Below the pieces are notes generated by a model. The model saw only the letters and a program-made list of their open reading frames with translations. It was not told the origin of the DNA and ran no database searches. Made by a program: the position numbers and the translations under genes. Source: Planctomycetota bacterium (GTDB taxonomy: Bacteria; Planctomycetota; Planctomycetia; Planctomycetales; Planctomycetaceae). Taken from it: a stretch of DNA of 33,385 nucleotides. Below, piece after piece: positions 16,503-24,581 of this stretch (position 1 is the stretch's first letter; every line of letters starts with the position of its first letter). Location: assembly GCA_027624335.1 (NCBI GenBank), contig JAQBWV010000050.1, forward strand, positions 1-33,385, read 5' to 3'.

Positions 16503-17837
16503 TCAGCGAAATCGCGACGGAAACTGGGACCAGTTCAGAAAGCGGTTTGTGGTTTTCGTGGGAGCTTCGACCGTGCGAAGGCGTGTCTCGCGAAGAGGTG
16601 ACTGGTCAGTTTGTTCACGATCGATTGCTGCAGAGTGGTCGGGAAAGCTGTGCGGCATTGATGGGGTCGTTTGCGGCGACGAAATAGAACTTCTGTCGGC
16701 GATTCTGGTCAGCACCAGAGGCTGCAGCGGCGTATCAGCCGGAGCAAACAGCGACGTCTGGCGGTCCGCTGACTGAATATTCCGGGCCGTAAGTACTCGT
16801 GCTTTCGGAACGGTGTGCTGCCTTGCGGGCAACGAAACGTCTACCAGTTCGAAGACTCCCGGTTTTGCTGTGACAGTTCGGGCACGAGGATCGGGGGCAT
16901 TGAGATTTCGCGTGAACTGGTCGACTTCTGACAGCAGTTCTGCCGAAACTTCAAGCGATGTCGGCGGATTGATCGTTTCAGGCCTGGTCGCCAGTTTCTG
17001 CGGGCTTTCGGCTTCCGGACCCTGAGAACGAATGACGCTGCCGATCTGCGACGGCCTGACAGGACCGGTGTCAGCCAGCAACTGCCCCTGTGGAAGATTC
17101 AGCCCAGGTGATCCGGCCAGCACCCAGCTGGACCACTTCTGCTCAAGCTGCTCGATACCCTGGCAGCCGTAAAACGTGACGATTGCTCGATCCCAACCCT
17201 GGTAATGAGCATCGTTGAGGAACTTGAGAAAGTGCTGTCGACCACTTTGTTGAATCAGAAACTCGGTTAACGAATAACCCTGAGCGTACATCGCCAGAAC
17301 CTGGTCGGTGTCGCGCGGGTACTGAGTCATGTCCAGCAGGACTCGCAGCGGAATCCGGCGTCCCTGGTTCACGAGCTTTTCTGCCAGGTCGAACGATCGG
17401 CTCTTCTCGGAGATGTGTTCGACTACCGTCGCTGCTCCTTCGTCCGCCCACCGCGGGACCTTGCGTCGGAAATAGCAGGCCAGAATCGTGTGGTTGACCT
17501 CGTGAGGGATCACCGAATCCAGAATTCGCTCCAGACTTCCCTGCACCTCCATTTTCCAGTCGTAAACTTCGCCTCGATCAAACTTGAACCGAGTGGCGCC
17601 GCCAGCTCCGAGGTTCCTGCCGACCACGACGGTGACGTCACAACGGCTGCCCCAATTGGAGATTTCGTGACCGTACCACTGAACTGCCAGTTTCCTGCGA
17701 GAGTCCTCTGCCGCTGCGGCGACCTGCTGCGCTATCTCGGCAGTCGGAGCATGAACAATGAAATTCGGACTGACGAAGTCCGTCCCCGGCGAGCCCAGGG
17801 CCAGAGAAATCAGAATCGTGTTGAAGACTGCCGGCAT
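16503..17837 (-). CDS. Exported gluzincin peptidase (peptidase MA-like)
   Basis: The start at 17837 is preferred over the upstream ATG at 17897 because AGGGGA lies about 10 bases before it and it places a short signal-like segment (MPAVFNTILISLALGS) at the very N-terminus; this gives 444 residues. The zinc motif HEVNH sits at 112-116, with the third ligand Glu133 in WADEGAA, as in the peptidase-MA-like group of gluzincins. After the catalytic domain (to about residue 245) the remaining 200 residues are Pro/Ser/Thr/Arg-rich without a clear fold and probably disordered or wall-associated. Substrate unknown. The next minus-strand gene starts 260 bp downstream, and I see no shared overlap. Confidence 0.85.
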   Translation of the reverse strand: MPAVFNTILISLALGSPGTDFVSPNFIVHAPTAEIAQQVAAAAEDSRRKLAVQWYGHEISNWGSRCDVTVVVGRNLGAGGATRFKFDRGEVYDWKMEVQGSLERILDSVIPHEVNHTILACYFRRKVPRWADEGAATVVEHISEKSRSFDLAEKLVNQGRRIPLRVLLDMTQYPRDTDQVLAMYAQGYSLTEFLIQQSGRQHFLKFLNDAHYQGWDRAIVTFYGCQGIEQLEQKWSSWVLAGSPGLNLPQGQLLADTGPVRPSQIGSVIRSQGPEAESPQKLATRPETINPPTSLEVSAELLSEVDQFTRNLNAPDPRARTVTAKPGVFELVDVSLPARQHTVPKARVLTARNIQSADRQTSLFAPADTPLQPLVLTRIADRSSISSPQTTPSMPHSFPDHSAAIDREQTDQSPLRETRLRTVEAPTKTTNRFLNWSQFPSRFR

Positions 17838-18399
17838 CGGGTTCCGTCCCCTTGATCGCTCGTGAATTCGATTGCACGTGAATTCGCGACGCTCCATGTC
17901 GCTGCTTCATTAAGGAAGCAACCGGCGAGCCACTCCGTTGCCAACGGAGTGCAATTAGTCATCTAAGGGATGACGACAATCCCTCATCCTGGTGTTCGAG
18001 AAGTCTCCGACCCCTGGCACCTGTGGTTTCGAATTTCGGACTGAGTGTCAGAAATTGTCCTGGGCAGTGTCCGGTCAGTTGACGAATCCTTGTAATTCCT
18101 GCAAATGTCGAAAGATTCTATGAAGATGAAGCCGGCGAGGGCCAAGAGCGCCGCTGGGCGACAGGGAAAAAAACTTGGGGAAACGTGGAAACCGAATCGC
18201 GCTTGAGATGTGGAGAAATTGCCAGTCTTGCCCTCAGTTGAAAGATCATGAGGCCGCCTCCATAATCCCCTCATCGCTTTTGGTGAGCGAACTTCACCAA
18301 CGCCCGGTAACTGCTTTTCCGTGGCGCGATCTGCGGCCAGTTGTTGTAGATACTGGCTGACCTTTTCCATCAGATCAGAACACTTTCAAGGTACGTACA
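17838..18399. other. Gene-free divergent region between the MA-like peptidase and bS18 genes
   Basis: This 562-bp stretch holds no convincing gene. A minus-strand reading frame at 17984-18370 has no recognisable content, no good ribosome site and a composition unlike the neighbours. The region must contain promoters for the peptidase (minus) and rpsR (plus), but no clear -35/-10 pair stands out. A 21-base palindrome at 17931-17951 is the only obvious structure. Confidence 0.6.
17931..17951. repeat. Perfect 9-bp inverted repeat
   Basis: CACTCCGTT and AACGGAGTG are perfect reverse complements separated by GCC. The element is 93 bp upstream of the peptidase start and preceded by ACCGGCGAGC. No T run follows on either strand, so it is more like an extragenic palindromic element or operator than a terminator. 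Confidence 0.5.
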
Positions 18400-18684
18400 A
18401 TGAGCCGAGTCAGCACCTCTGAAATTCGCAAACGACGCAAAAAGAAGTCGCGTCTGAAAAAGAAATTAACCTGCCGCTTTTGTCCCGACGGTCCGAAAAA
18501 GTCGCCACGCCCGATTTATGTGGACTACAAAGACTTGCGAACACTCAAGTCGCTCGTTGACAGAAACGGTCGCATTCTCCCGCGCCGCCGAACGGGAACC
18601 AGTGCAAAGTGGCACCGTGCCGTTCGCGTTGCTGTGCTACGGGCCCGATTTATCGCTCTGCTGCCCTACGTCCCAGAGGATTAG
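18400..18684 (+). CDS. rpsR: 30S ribosomal protein bS18
   Basis: The 94-residue protein has the bS18 pattern: a Cys pair CRFC (25-28), [23 protein letters not shown] in the core, [11 protein letters not shown], and the end [11 protein letters not shown]. bS18 binds S6 and the central domain of 16S rRNA in the 30S subunit. The N-terminus is extended and very basic ([13 protein letters not shown]). In zinc-binding bS18 a third Cys follows TGT; here it is Ser68, so a full zinc site is doubtful, though His72 is near. It is not beside rpsF, ssb or rplI as in most bacteria. CAAGGT precedes the start. A second copy elsewhere in the genome is possible. Confidence 0.93.
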   Translation: MSRVSTSEIRKRRKKKSRLKKKLTCRFCPDGPKKSPRPIYVDYKDLRTLKSLVDRNGRILPRRRTGTSAKWHRAVRVAVLRARFIALLPYVPED

Positions 18685-18857
18685 GTCCGTTCTGCCGAGT
18701 TCCGATCTACCTGTCATCCCGCGACGAATTCGCGATTTGACGGTTCGACGTGGATCGAAAACTCCGAGGCCAATTGTTCCCCGATTCGTCTACTGATGTG
18801 TAAATGTCGTTTCGCGGGCTTCTTAACCGGTCTGCGAGTTGCGAATTTCGCTTCTGC

Positions 18858-18865
18858 GAGGAGGT
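18858..18865 (+). promoter_or_regulatory. Strong ribosome binding site deciding the start of the TPR/alpha-CTD gene
   Basis: GAGGAGGT lies nine bases before the ATG at 18875. It rules out the upstream in-frame ATG at 18839, which has no comparable site. An adjacent ATG at 18878 is also possible but is less well spaced. Confidence 0.75.
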
Positions 18866-18874
18866 TCTTCGCCA

Positions 18875-20200
18875 ATGATGATTCCTGATCCCGTTGATGT
18901 GAATTCCATCCTGCTTGAAGGCAAGACCTTCGGTCTTACCGAACTCGGCGAGTTGGAGCGTGCGATCTCCAACAGTCCACACCTCGTTCGACAGTCGTGC
19001 CAGGAGCTTCGCCGGCGAGTTGAAAGCGGAGCTAAGTCTGAACGGGATTGTGCTGTAATTGGCTACACACTGCATCTACTGAGCAACCATCAGGATGCGG
19101 TCCACTATCTTTCGCAGTCGACCCAAAGTGAGCTGGCAGCGTTCTGGAAGGGCGAGTGCCTCTCAACGCTGGGCCGATTCGACGAGGCGGTGGAAGCGTA
19201 TCGGGAAGCTGGCCAGAAGGGATTCGATTCAGTTCAGGCCGTCCTGTCCGAGGCCGGCGCAATCCGAATGGCCGGTCGGCTCGACGAAGCCGAAGCGCTG
19301 CTCAAATCAAATGCCCGAACGGCGGTTAAGCGCGCGGACTACTCGTACCAGATGGGCGGAATTCTGGCAGACCGCGGTGACACATTCGGAGCGATAGAAT
19401 ACTTCGAGCGGGCTGTCGACATGGACCCGCAACACTCGCGAGCGTTGTTTCGGCTGGCAGCGCTCAATGCAGCATTCGGCAATGATGACACGGCTCGCGG
19501 ACTTTACGAGCGATCGCTGTCGAGGCCGCCGTTCTACCTCGGAGCTCTCATGAATCTCGGGCTTCTATATGAGGACGTCGAGCGCTATGAAGCCGCCGCG
19601 TTCTGCTTCAGACGAGTGCTGGAGTTTGACCCGAATCATGAACGAGCTCGGCTTTACCTCAAGGACATCGAGGCCTCCGGCCAAATGTTCTACGACGAGG
19701 ATGCTGTCCGACGCAGTCGCGAGCAGGAGCAGGTTCTCAACACGCCGATCGCAGACTTTGAACTCTCCGCGAGAAGCCGCAATTGTCTGGATCGGATGGA
19801 AATCCACACGCTGGGTGACCTGACTCGGATCAGTGAAGCCGAGTTGCTGGCGAGTAAGAACTTTGGTGAAACATCGCTGAAGGAAGTTCGCGATATTCTC
19901 GATTCACGTAATTTGTCGATTGGAGAAAATGTCGCTGATGCCAAGCGAATGGCCCCTCAGCAGGTGAAACGAGAGGATCTGCCGGACGAGCAGCGAGCAG
20001 TCTTCGACAGTCCGGTGTCTGAACTGAACCTGTCTGTGAGAGCCCGCAAGTGCGTGTCGCGACTCGGCGTTGCCACGATCGGCGAGATCATGAACAAGAG
20101 CCCGGACGATCTGCTGAGTGTTCGCAACTTCGGCGTCACATCGCTGAACGAAATTCGCCAGAAGCTGGCTGAAATGGGTCTGGCACTCCGAAACGACTGA
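18875..20200 (+). CDS. TPR protein with two tandem RNA polymerase alpha C-terminal domains
   Basis: The 441-residue protein has no signal peptide. Residues about 55-265 contain TPR-like helical pairs (for example FGAIEYFERAVDMDPQHSRAL and YEAAAFCFRRVLEFDPNHERA). Two domains that match the C-terminal domain of the RNA polymerase alpha subunit follow: about 288-345 (LSARSRNCLDRM, then KNFGETSLKEV) and about 378-436 (LSVRARKCVSRL, then RNFGVTSLNEI). The key DNA-contact residues of E. coli alpha (R265, N268) are kept in the first copy (R300, N303); in the second, Arg389 is kept and N268 becomes Lys392. Both lack Lys at the K298 position (Thr). It may bind AT-rich promoter DNA or replace alpha-CTD contacts while the TPRs bind a partner. 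It lies 190 bp after rpsR and ends at a strong terminator. Confidence 0.9.
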   Translation: MMIPDPVDVNSILLEGKTFGLTELGELERAISNSPHLVRQSCQELRRRVESGAKSERDCAVIGYTLHLLSNHQDAVHYLSQSTQSELAAFWKGECLSTLGRFDEAVEAYREAGQKGFDSVQAVLSEAGAIRMAGRLDEAEALLKSNARTAVKRADYSYQMGGILADRGDTFGAIEYFERAVDMDPQHSRALFRLAALNAAFGNDDTARGLYERSLSRPPFYLGALMNLGLLYEDVERYEAAAFCFRRVLEFDPNHERARLYLKDIEASGQMFYDEDAVRRSREQEQVLNTPIADFELSARSRNCLDRMEIHTLGDLTRISEAELLASKNFGETSLKEVRDILDSRNLSIGENVADAKRMAPQQVKREDLPDEQRAVFDSPVSELNLSVRARKCVSRLGVATIGEIMNKSPDDLLSVRNFGVTSLNEIRQKLAEMGLALRND

Positions 20201-20251
20201 TCCGCAGACGCCGCTGGATTTTACCAGACCACAGGTCGATACGAAAAAAGA

Positions 20252-20292
20252 CAGGCCCGACACAAGTCATGTGTCGGGCCTGTTTCGTTTTT
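20252..20292. terminator. Bidirectional intrinsic terminator between the TPR/alpha-CTD gene and Mn-SOD
   Basis: CAGGCCCGACACA (20252-20264) and TGTGTCGGGCCTG (20270-20282) form a perfect 13-bp GC-rich stem with a five-base loop. TTTCGTTTTT follows on the plus strand, and an A-rich run (ACGAAAAAAGA) precedes it, giving a T run on the minus strand as well. It lies between two converging stops (20200 and 20317) and should end both transcripts. Confidence 0.93.
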
Positions 20293-20316
20293 CGAGTCAC
20301 GTTGGACGGACACGTT

Positions 20317-20940
20317 CTACTTCGCGTCGGCGAAGCGTCGAGCGACTTCGGCCCAGTTGACAACATTCCAGAATGCGGAGACGTAGTCGGGGCGACGGTT
20401 CTGATAGTTCAGGTAGTAGGCATGTTCCCAGACGTCGAGGCCCAGAAGTGGCTTGCCGCCAATTCCTGCCACTGCTTCGCCCATCAGCGGGCTGTCCTGA
20501 TTCGCTGTTGACCCGACGGCGAGCTTTCCTGCTGCATTGACGTAAAGCCATGCCCAGCCGCTTCCAAATCGAGTGGCTGCTGCCTTGGCGAATGCGGCCT
20601 TGAACGCGTCCAGTCCGCCGAGATCGCTGTCGATCGCAGCGGCTAGATCACCAGAAGGATCTCCACCACCATCCGGACTCATGACTTTCCAGAACAAAGA
20701 ATGATTGGCGTGTCCGCCGCCGTTGTTTCGAACCGCTCCTCGCTTGTCCTCCGGAACCTTGGAAAGGTCGCTGATCAACGCGCCGATGCATTCCGGGACT
20801 TCCAGTCCTTCGACCGCCGCGTTGACATTGGTGACATAGGCGTTGTGATGTTTGCCGTGATGGATTTCCATCGTGCGGGCGTCGATGTGTGGCTCGAGCG
20901 CGTCGTGAGCGTACGGCAGTTCGGGGAGTGAGTAAGCCAT
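20317..20940 (-). CDS. sodA: Superoxide dismutase (Mn type)
   Basis: The 207-residue protein has the full Fe/Mn-SOD fold. Metal ligands are His27, His80, Asp169 and His173 (in [23 protein letters not shown] and [12 protein letters not shown]). The outer-sphere Gln is in [10 protein letters not shown] (Gln148), the position used by manganese enzymes, and GGGHANH supports Mn rather than Fe, though cambialism is possible. It converts superoxide to oxygen and hydrogen peroxide, in the cytosol because no signal is present. A strong AGGAGGA site lies seven bases before the ATG at 20940. A 12-base perfect palindrome at 21019-21030 may be an operator. Its transcript ends at the shared terminator. Confidence 0.96.
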   Translation of the reverse strand: MAYSLPELPYAHDALEPHIDARTMEIHHGKHHNAYVTNVNAAVEGLEVPECIGALISDLSKVPEDKRGAVRNNGGGHANHSLFWKVMSPDGGGDPSGDLAAAIDSDLGGLDAFKAAFAKAAATRFGSGWAWLYVNAAGKLAVGSTANQDSPLMGEAVAGIGGKPLLGLDVWEHAYYLNYQNRRPDYVSAFWNVVNWAEVARRFADAK

Positions 20941-21293
20941 CGTGCAGTTCCTCCTGGGTTAGCAATTGTGCGATGCCGGACGCGGCCTCGCTTGAAGTTT
21001 TCGAGCAACTCGTTCACTCGATCATGATCGGCTCGTGTATTCTAGGGGGCTGTCCAGGAATTCGTAGCCTGTCACACCGTTGTCGCAGATTCTGAGCCAT
21101 CGGCGCTGAACGTCACTTCCAAATCCGCGCCAGTGCGCGGCGGTGACTGGCTGAGTTGCATTGGGTAGTCAGCACCGTTTCAATCAGCTGTCTCCTCTTG
21201 AGGAGCCTGTCCGAGAATCGTCGGTTTCGTAGTTCTCAGACACACTCCTGGACTTGCGAACGCCGACGGATGCCCTCTGCTACGGAGCGACTT
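20941..21293. other. Divergent intergenic region between sodA and the PQQ-type protein gene
   Basis: The 353-bp region carries the regulatory signals for sodA (minus) and the propeller gene (plus). Visible are the sodA ribosome site (20948-20955), a possible sodA -10 box TAGAAT (minus strand, 21039-21044) without a good -35, and a 12-base palindrome. The plus frame stays open upstream of 21294, but that stretch lacks protein-like content. Confidence 0.5.
21019..21030. promoter_or_regulatory. Perfect 12-base palindrome, possible sodA operator
   Basis: CGATCATGATCG equals its own reverse complement and lies 79-90 bases upstream of the sodA start, just downstream of a TAGAAT -10-like box on the same strand. 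That is where a repressor would block transcription. Chance occurrence cannot be excluded. Confidence 0.35.
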
Positions 21294-22802
21294 ATGCGAA
21301 TTGCTTTTCCAGCTGTCTCAGCGTCTGCGGCATTCTTTGTGGCGATTTCACAGGCCTGGGGAGCAGATTCGACGGACCCGAATCCACCGAAGGTCGCGAT
21401 TCTGCCTCCGATGGCTGCGGCAAAGGCTCAGAGTTACGACCGGGTTACGTTTCATGGCGCTCCCAAACCGTTACCGCAGGGAGCGGTAACTCACGACTGG
21501 AAGACGTTTCTTGGGCCGACTTACAACGGCTTCTCGACCGAAACGAAACTGATCAGGACCTTTCCCGCAAACGGCCCGCAAGTCGTATGGGAACTGGAAA
21601 CCGGTGACGGCTATGCGTCGCCGTCGATTCAGGGCGAGCACCTTGTTTACGTTCACCGCGTGCGGGATGAAGTCGTCATCGAGTGTCTGCATCCTCGGAC
21701 GGGTGATCGTTACTGGGAACACCGTTACGCGACCAGCTACGCAGACCGATACGGATACAGCAACGGTCCGCGAGCCAGCCCGGTGATCGCCGGCCAGCGA
21801 GTCTATCTGCTGGGTGTCGAAGGCGAATTGATTTGCCTGGAACTCCCTACTGGCCGGGTCATCTGGCAGCGAAACATCAACAAGGACTTCGACGTCGTTC
21901 AGGATTTTTTTGGCACGGTCGGAACTCCACTGCTGCAGGGCGACAACCTGATCATCAATGTCGGTGGAAAAAACGGTCCTTGTGTGGCAGCCTTTCACAA
22001 GTTGACCGGGAAGCTTGTCTGGACGGCGGGAAAGAACAAGTGGGGGCCCAGTTACGCATCGCCGATCCCCGCGGTGTTGCACGGTCAGCAGCGAGTTCTC
22101 GTCTTCGCTGGCGGCGACAGCGAACCAGCCGTCGGCGGTCTGCTGTCGCTACATCCGGCCACAGGGAAAGTGGACTTTGAATTCCCGTGGCGAAGCAGCA
22201 AGTACGAATCGGTCAACGCGTCGTGTCCCGTTGCCATTGGAAATCAGATTTTCATTTCCGCGACATACCGCGCCGGCAGTGCGTTGTTGAACGTAAATCC
22301 GGACTTCACGCAAACGGTTGAGTGGACGATGCGGGACCGGGAGCACAACACCGACGACGACCAGCTGGGCATTCACTGGAACACTCCCATTGTGAAGGAC
22401 GGGCATCTGTACGCATTCGATGGACGAAACGAACCGGACGCGTCGCTCGTCTGCGTTAATGTGAAGACGGGAAAGGTTGTCTGGCGCGAGGAACCCGAGT
22501 GGGAAGAGACGTTGGTGCTCAACGGTCAGGAACAGAAACTCACGCTCAGCACGCTGCGAGGAAATCTGCTGCACGTTGACGGTCGATTTTTATGCCAGGG
22601 AGAACTCGGCCACCTGATGTGGCTTGATCTGTCTCCGCAGGGATATCGCGAGATTTCACGGTGTCGCCCGTTTCTGGCGAGATACACGTGGGCGCTTCCA
22701 GTCATTAGTCAGGGCCTTGTTTACATCAGCCAGAACAGCTCGGACGTGATCGCCAGGACGGGATCACGACTGATCTGTTACGACTTTCGAGCAGCTCAAT
22801 AG
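21294..22802 (+). CDS. Exported PQQ-like beta-propeller protein
   Basis: The ATG at 21294 gives 502 residues with a signal peptide (MRIAFPAVSASAAFFVAIS, cleavage after AWGA) and GGAG seven bases ahead; the frame runs further upstream but without signal. The mature protein is built of PQQ/WD-type blades: LVYVHRVRDEVVIECLHPRTG, YLLGVEGELICLELPTGRVIW, KLTGKLVWTAGKNKWG and VCVNVKTGKVVW are the recurring 'D/N.. TG..VW' repeats. An HDWKTFLGPTYNGFS segment at the start is typical of planctomycete members. There are no clear PQQ-dehydrogenase catalytic residues, so it is more likely a BamB-like or binding propeller than an alcohol dehydrogenase. Periplasmic location is expected. The DUF1559 gene starts 37 bp later. 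Confidence 0.9.
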   Translation: MRIAFPAVSASAAFFVAISQAWGADSTDPNPPKVAILPPMAAAKAQSYDRVTFHGAPKPLPQGAVTHDWKTFLGPTYNGFSTETKLIRTFPANGPQVVWELETGDGYASPSIQGEHLVYVHRVRDEVVIECLHPRTGDRYWEHRYATSYADRYGYSNGPRASPVIAGQRVYLLGVEGELICLELPTGRVIWQRNINKDFDVVQDFFGTVGTPLLQGDNLIINVGGKNGPCVAAFHKLTGKLVWTAGKNKWGPSYASPIPAVLHGQQRVLVFAGGDSEPAVGGLLSLHPATGKVDFEFPWRSSKYESVNASCPVAIGNQIFISATYRAGSALLNVNPDFTQTVEWTMRDREHNTDDDQLGIHWNTPIVKDGHLYAFDGRNEPDASLVCVNVKTGKVVWREEPEWEETLVLNGQEQKLTLSTLRGNLLHVDGRFLCQGELGHLMWLDLSPQGYREISRCRPFLARYTWALPVISQGLVYISQNSSDVIARTGSRLICYDFRAAQ

Positions 22803-22839
22803 GACGAGTCCTGGTAAGTGATTGCCTGAAGGTACCGGG

Positions 22840-24381
22840 ATGACGAAATCGCAAGACGGCGAGATGAAGTGCCGTAACGGGCATTGGTTCATGGCTGCCG
22901 ACGTTAAGTCCGCTGGCGAGACGACCATCTGTCCGAGTTGCGGGGTGGATGTTGCTGCGCCGTCGAGTGAGAACGACTTGCGGCCCAGGCGAAGCCTCTG
23001 GGAGGTCATGGGGCACCGTGACGAGGCGTCAGGTGAAGATTCAAAATCGTCCGAGTCGTCGGTCGGAATCGAATCAGAAGCTGCATTAACCGACAGCGAG
23101 GACGCCAGCAGTCAGGATACTGACAGCAGCGTGGCTGACAGTCGCGTGATCAGGGACTCACCGGACAAGAACCGTCCTCGTGGTTTATGGGCGGTGATGG
23201 GTGCCACCCTGGACACGACCGCACGGCAGGCCGAGTCAGACGAAGTTGTGAAGGCTTACGCGCCCACCGAAGAGGCGGATGCTTCGGTCGATGATGGGGG
23301 AGAGTACGACGATGAAGATGCGTACGACGGCGACGACGGATCTGAAGTCGCGGATGACGACGAGGAGGATGGCTGGGAAGTCGAATCACCACTGACCGAT
23401 TTCGACGCCGCCGATCCCATCAGTTCCGCTGGCCTGACGTCACAGGAGCGAGCTGATGCCTCGGCATTGCCACGCGGCACGGGTGCTCTGACAGCAGGAG
23501 TCGCTTCCGTTCTGTTGTCGGGATTCACCGTGCTTCCATCGTTCGTTGCGGGAATTCCAGCCACTGTTATCGGCGCTGGCGCTCTTGTCCTGGGTTATCA
23601 GACTCTGGGGTCAAACCGTCGGCATCGAAAATCGGTGACACAGGTTCTGGCGCAGGCGGGAATGCTGCTGGGCCTGGTCGGTATCTTCGCCGGGCCGGCA
23701 TATCTCCATAAGCTTGGTGACTCCTGGCGAAATCGATCCACGAAAGAAGTGATCGCTGCCAACTTTGGAGCAATCAGCAGAGCATTGAACGAGTACGAAA
23801 TTGAGAAGGGGTGTTACCCGGCCGGGGGCATTTTTGCGATCGACAACGAAGGTCTGGAAATCGGCATGCACAGCTGGATGACCTCGCTGCTGCCGCACAT
23901 CGGGCAGATCGATGTTTACGACGCGATCGACCAGTCCAAACCATGGAACGATCAAGCGAACCGGGCCGTGATGAGTCGTCCGATTCCGTCGTTCCTCATT
24001 CCGGACGGCAACTCCGAGCCAACCGGACAGGGGCTCGCAACGACACACTTCGCGGGTGTCGGAGGGGTCATCCAGACCGAACAGGGACTACTGCCGACGG
24101 GGATCTTCAACAAGAATTCCGCCGTCACATCCACAGACATTTCAGACGGACTCTCGCAGACAATTATCGTGGGAGAGATCGCTCGCGCTCTTCCTGCGTG
24201 GGGTGATCCGGAAAACTGGAGAACTGTCGACAGCCCACTCAACAAACGACTGTCGAGTTTCGGAAATACCGCTGGCTCCGGTGCGCACTTTCTTCTGGGA
24301 GACGGCAGCGTCCGGTTTTTCTCAAACCGAACGTCACCGGAATTACTTCAGCAACTGGCCACACGAAACGCCAGCGATTAG
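22840..24381 (+). CDS. DUF1559 protein with N-terminal zinc ribbon and internal membrane segments
   Basis: The ATG at 22840 with GAAGG ahead gives 513 residues. Residues 9-35 look like a zinc ribbon (KCRNGHWF...CPSCG). Two copies of an RPRxLWxVMG motif follow (48-58 and 112-121) in an Asp/Glu/Ser-rich linker (about 60-200). Two hydrophobic segments lie at about 215-253 and 270-288. The C-terminal part (about 300-510) matches DUF1559, a pilin-like family abundant in planctomycetes: LPHIGQIDVYDAID, DGLSQTIIVGE and LLGDGSVRFFSN. The usual prepilin N-terminus is missing, and the His of the family's H-X9-DG motif is replaced (Ala478), although DG at 488-489 remains. The ribbon and linker would be cytosolic and the DUF1559 part outside. 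Role unknown. Confidence 0.85.
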   Translation: MTKSQDGEMKCRNGHWFMAADVKSAGETTICPSCGVDVAAPSSENDLRPRRSLWEVMGHRDEASGEDSKSSESSVGIESEAALTDSEDASSQDTDSSVADSRVIRDSPDKNRPRGLWAVMGATLDTTARQAESDEVVKAYAPTEEADASVDDGGEYDDEDAYDGDDGSEVADDDEEDGWEVESPLTDFDAADPISSAGLTSQERADASALPRGTGALTAGVASVLLSGFTVLPSFVAGIPATVIGAGALVLGYQTLGSNRRHRKSVTQVLAQAGMLLGLVGIFAGPAYLHKLGDSWRNRSTKEVIAANFGAISRALNEYEIEKGCYPAGGIFAIDNEGLEIGMHSWMTSLLPHIGQIDVYDAIDQSKPWNDQANRAVMSRPIPSFLIPDGNSEPTGQGLATTHFAGVGGVIQTEQGLLPTGIFNKNSAVTSTDISDGLSQTIIVGEIARALPAWGDPENWRTVDSPLNKRLSSFGNTAGSGAHFLLGDGSVRFFSNRTSPELLQQLATRNASD

Positions 24382-24480
24382 ATAACAGGCGCAGTGCCAC
24401 CTTCTGAAATCGAACAGCCGGAATTCAGGATGCGATTCTTCGCTTAATGTTTAATGGATCTGGATGACCGGTTTCTGATG

Positions 24481-24498
24481 CAGTCGTCGCAACGACTG
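24481..24498. terminator. Hairpin between convergent genes, possible terminator
   Basis: CAGTCGT and ACGACTG form a 7-bp stem with loop CGCA in the 200-bp gap between two converging genes (stops at 24381 and 24582). No T run follows on either strand, so factor-independent termination is uncertain. Confidence 0.3.
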
Positions 24499-24581
24499 TC
24501 ACCGCGATCAGGATTGTCAGTTGCAACATGAGAAACATCGCTCACTGAAGAAATCATCGCCGTCAGAAATTCTGGTTGGGA

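Noticed and set aside
17984-18370. Minus-strand open frame of 128 codons in the gene-free region
   Set aside because: No recognisable domain, no good ribosome site, and a composition with no likeness to neighbouring proteins.
21471-22082. Minus-strand open frame opposite the beta-propeller gene
   Set aside because: It is fully antisense to a gene with clear repeats and has no motif of its own.
21294-22802. PQQ-dependent alcohol dehydrogenase
   Set aside because: The blades are present but I cannot find the catalytic Asp/Glu set or the cysteine pair of those enzymes.
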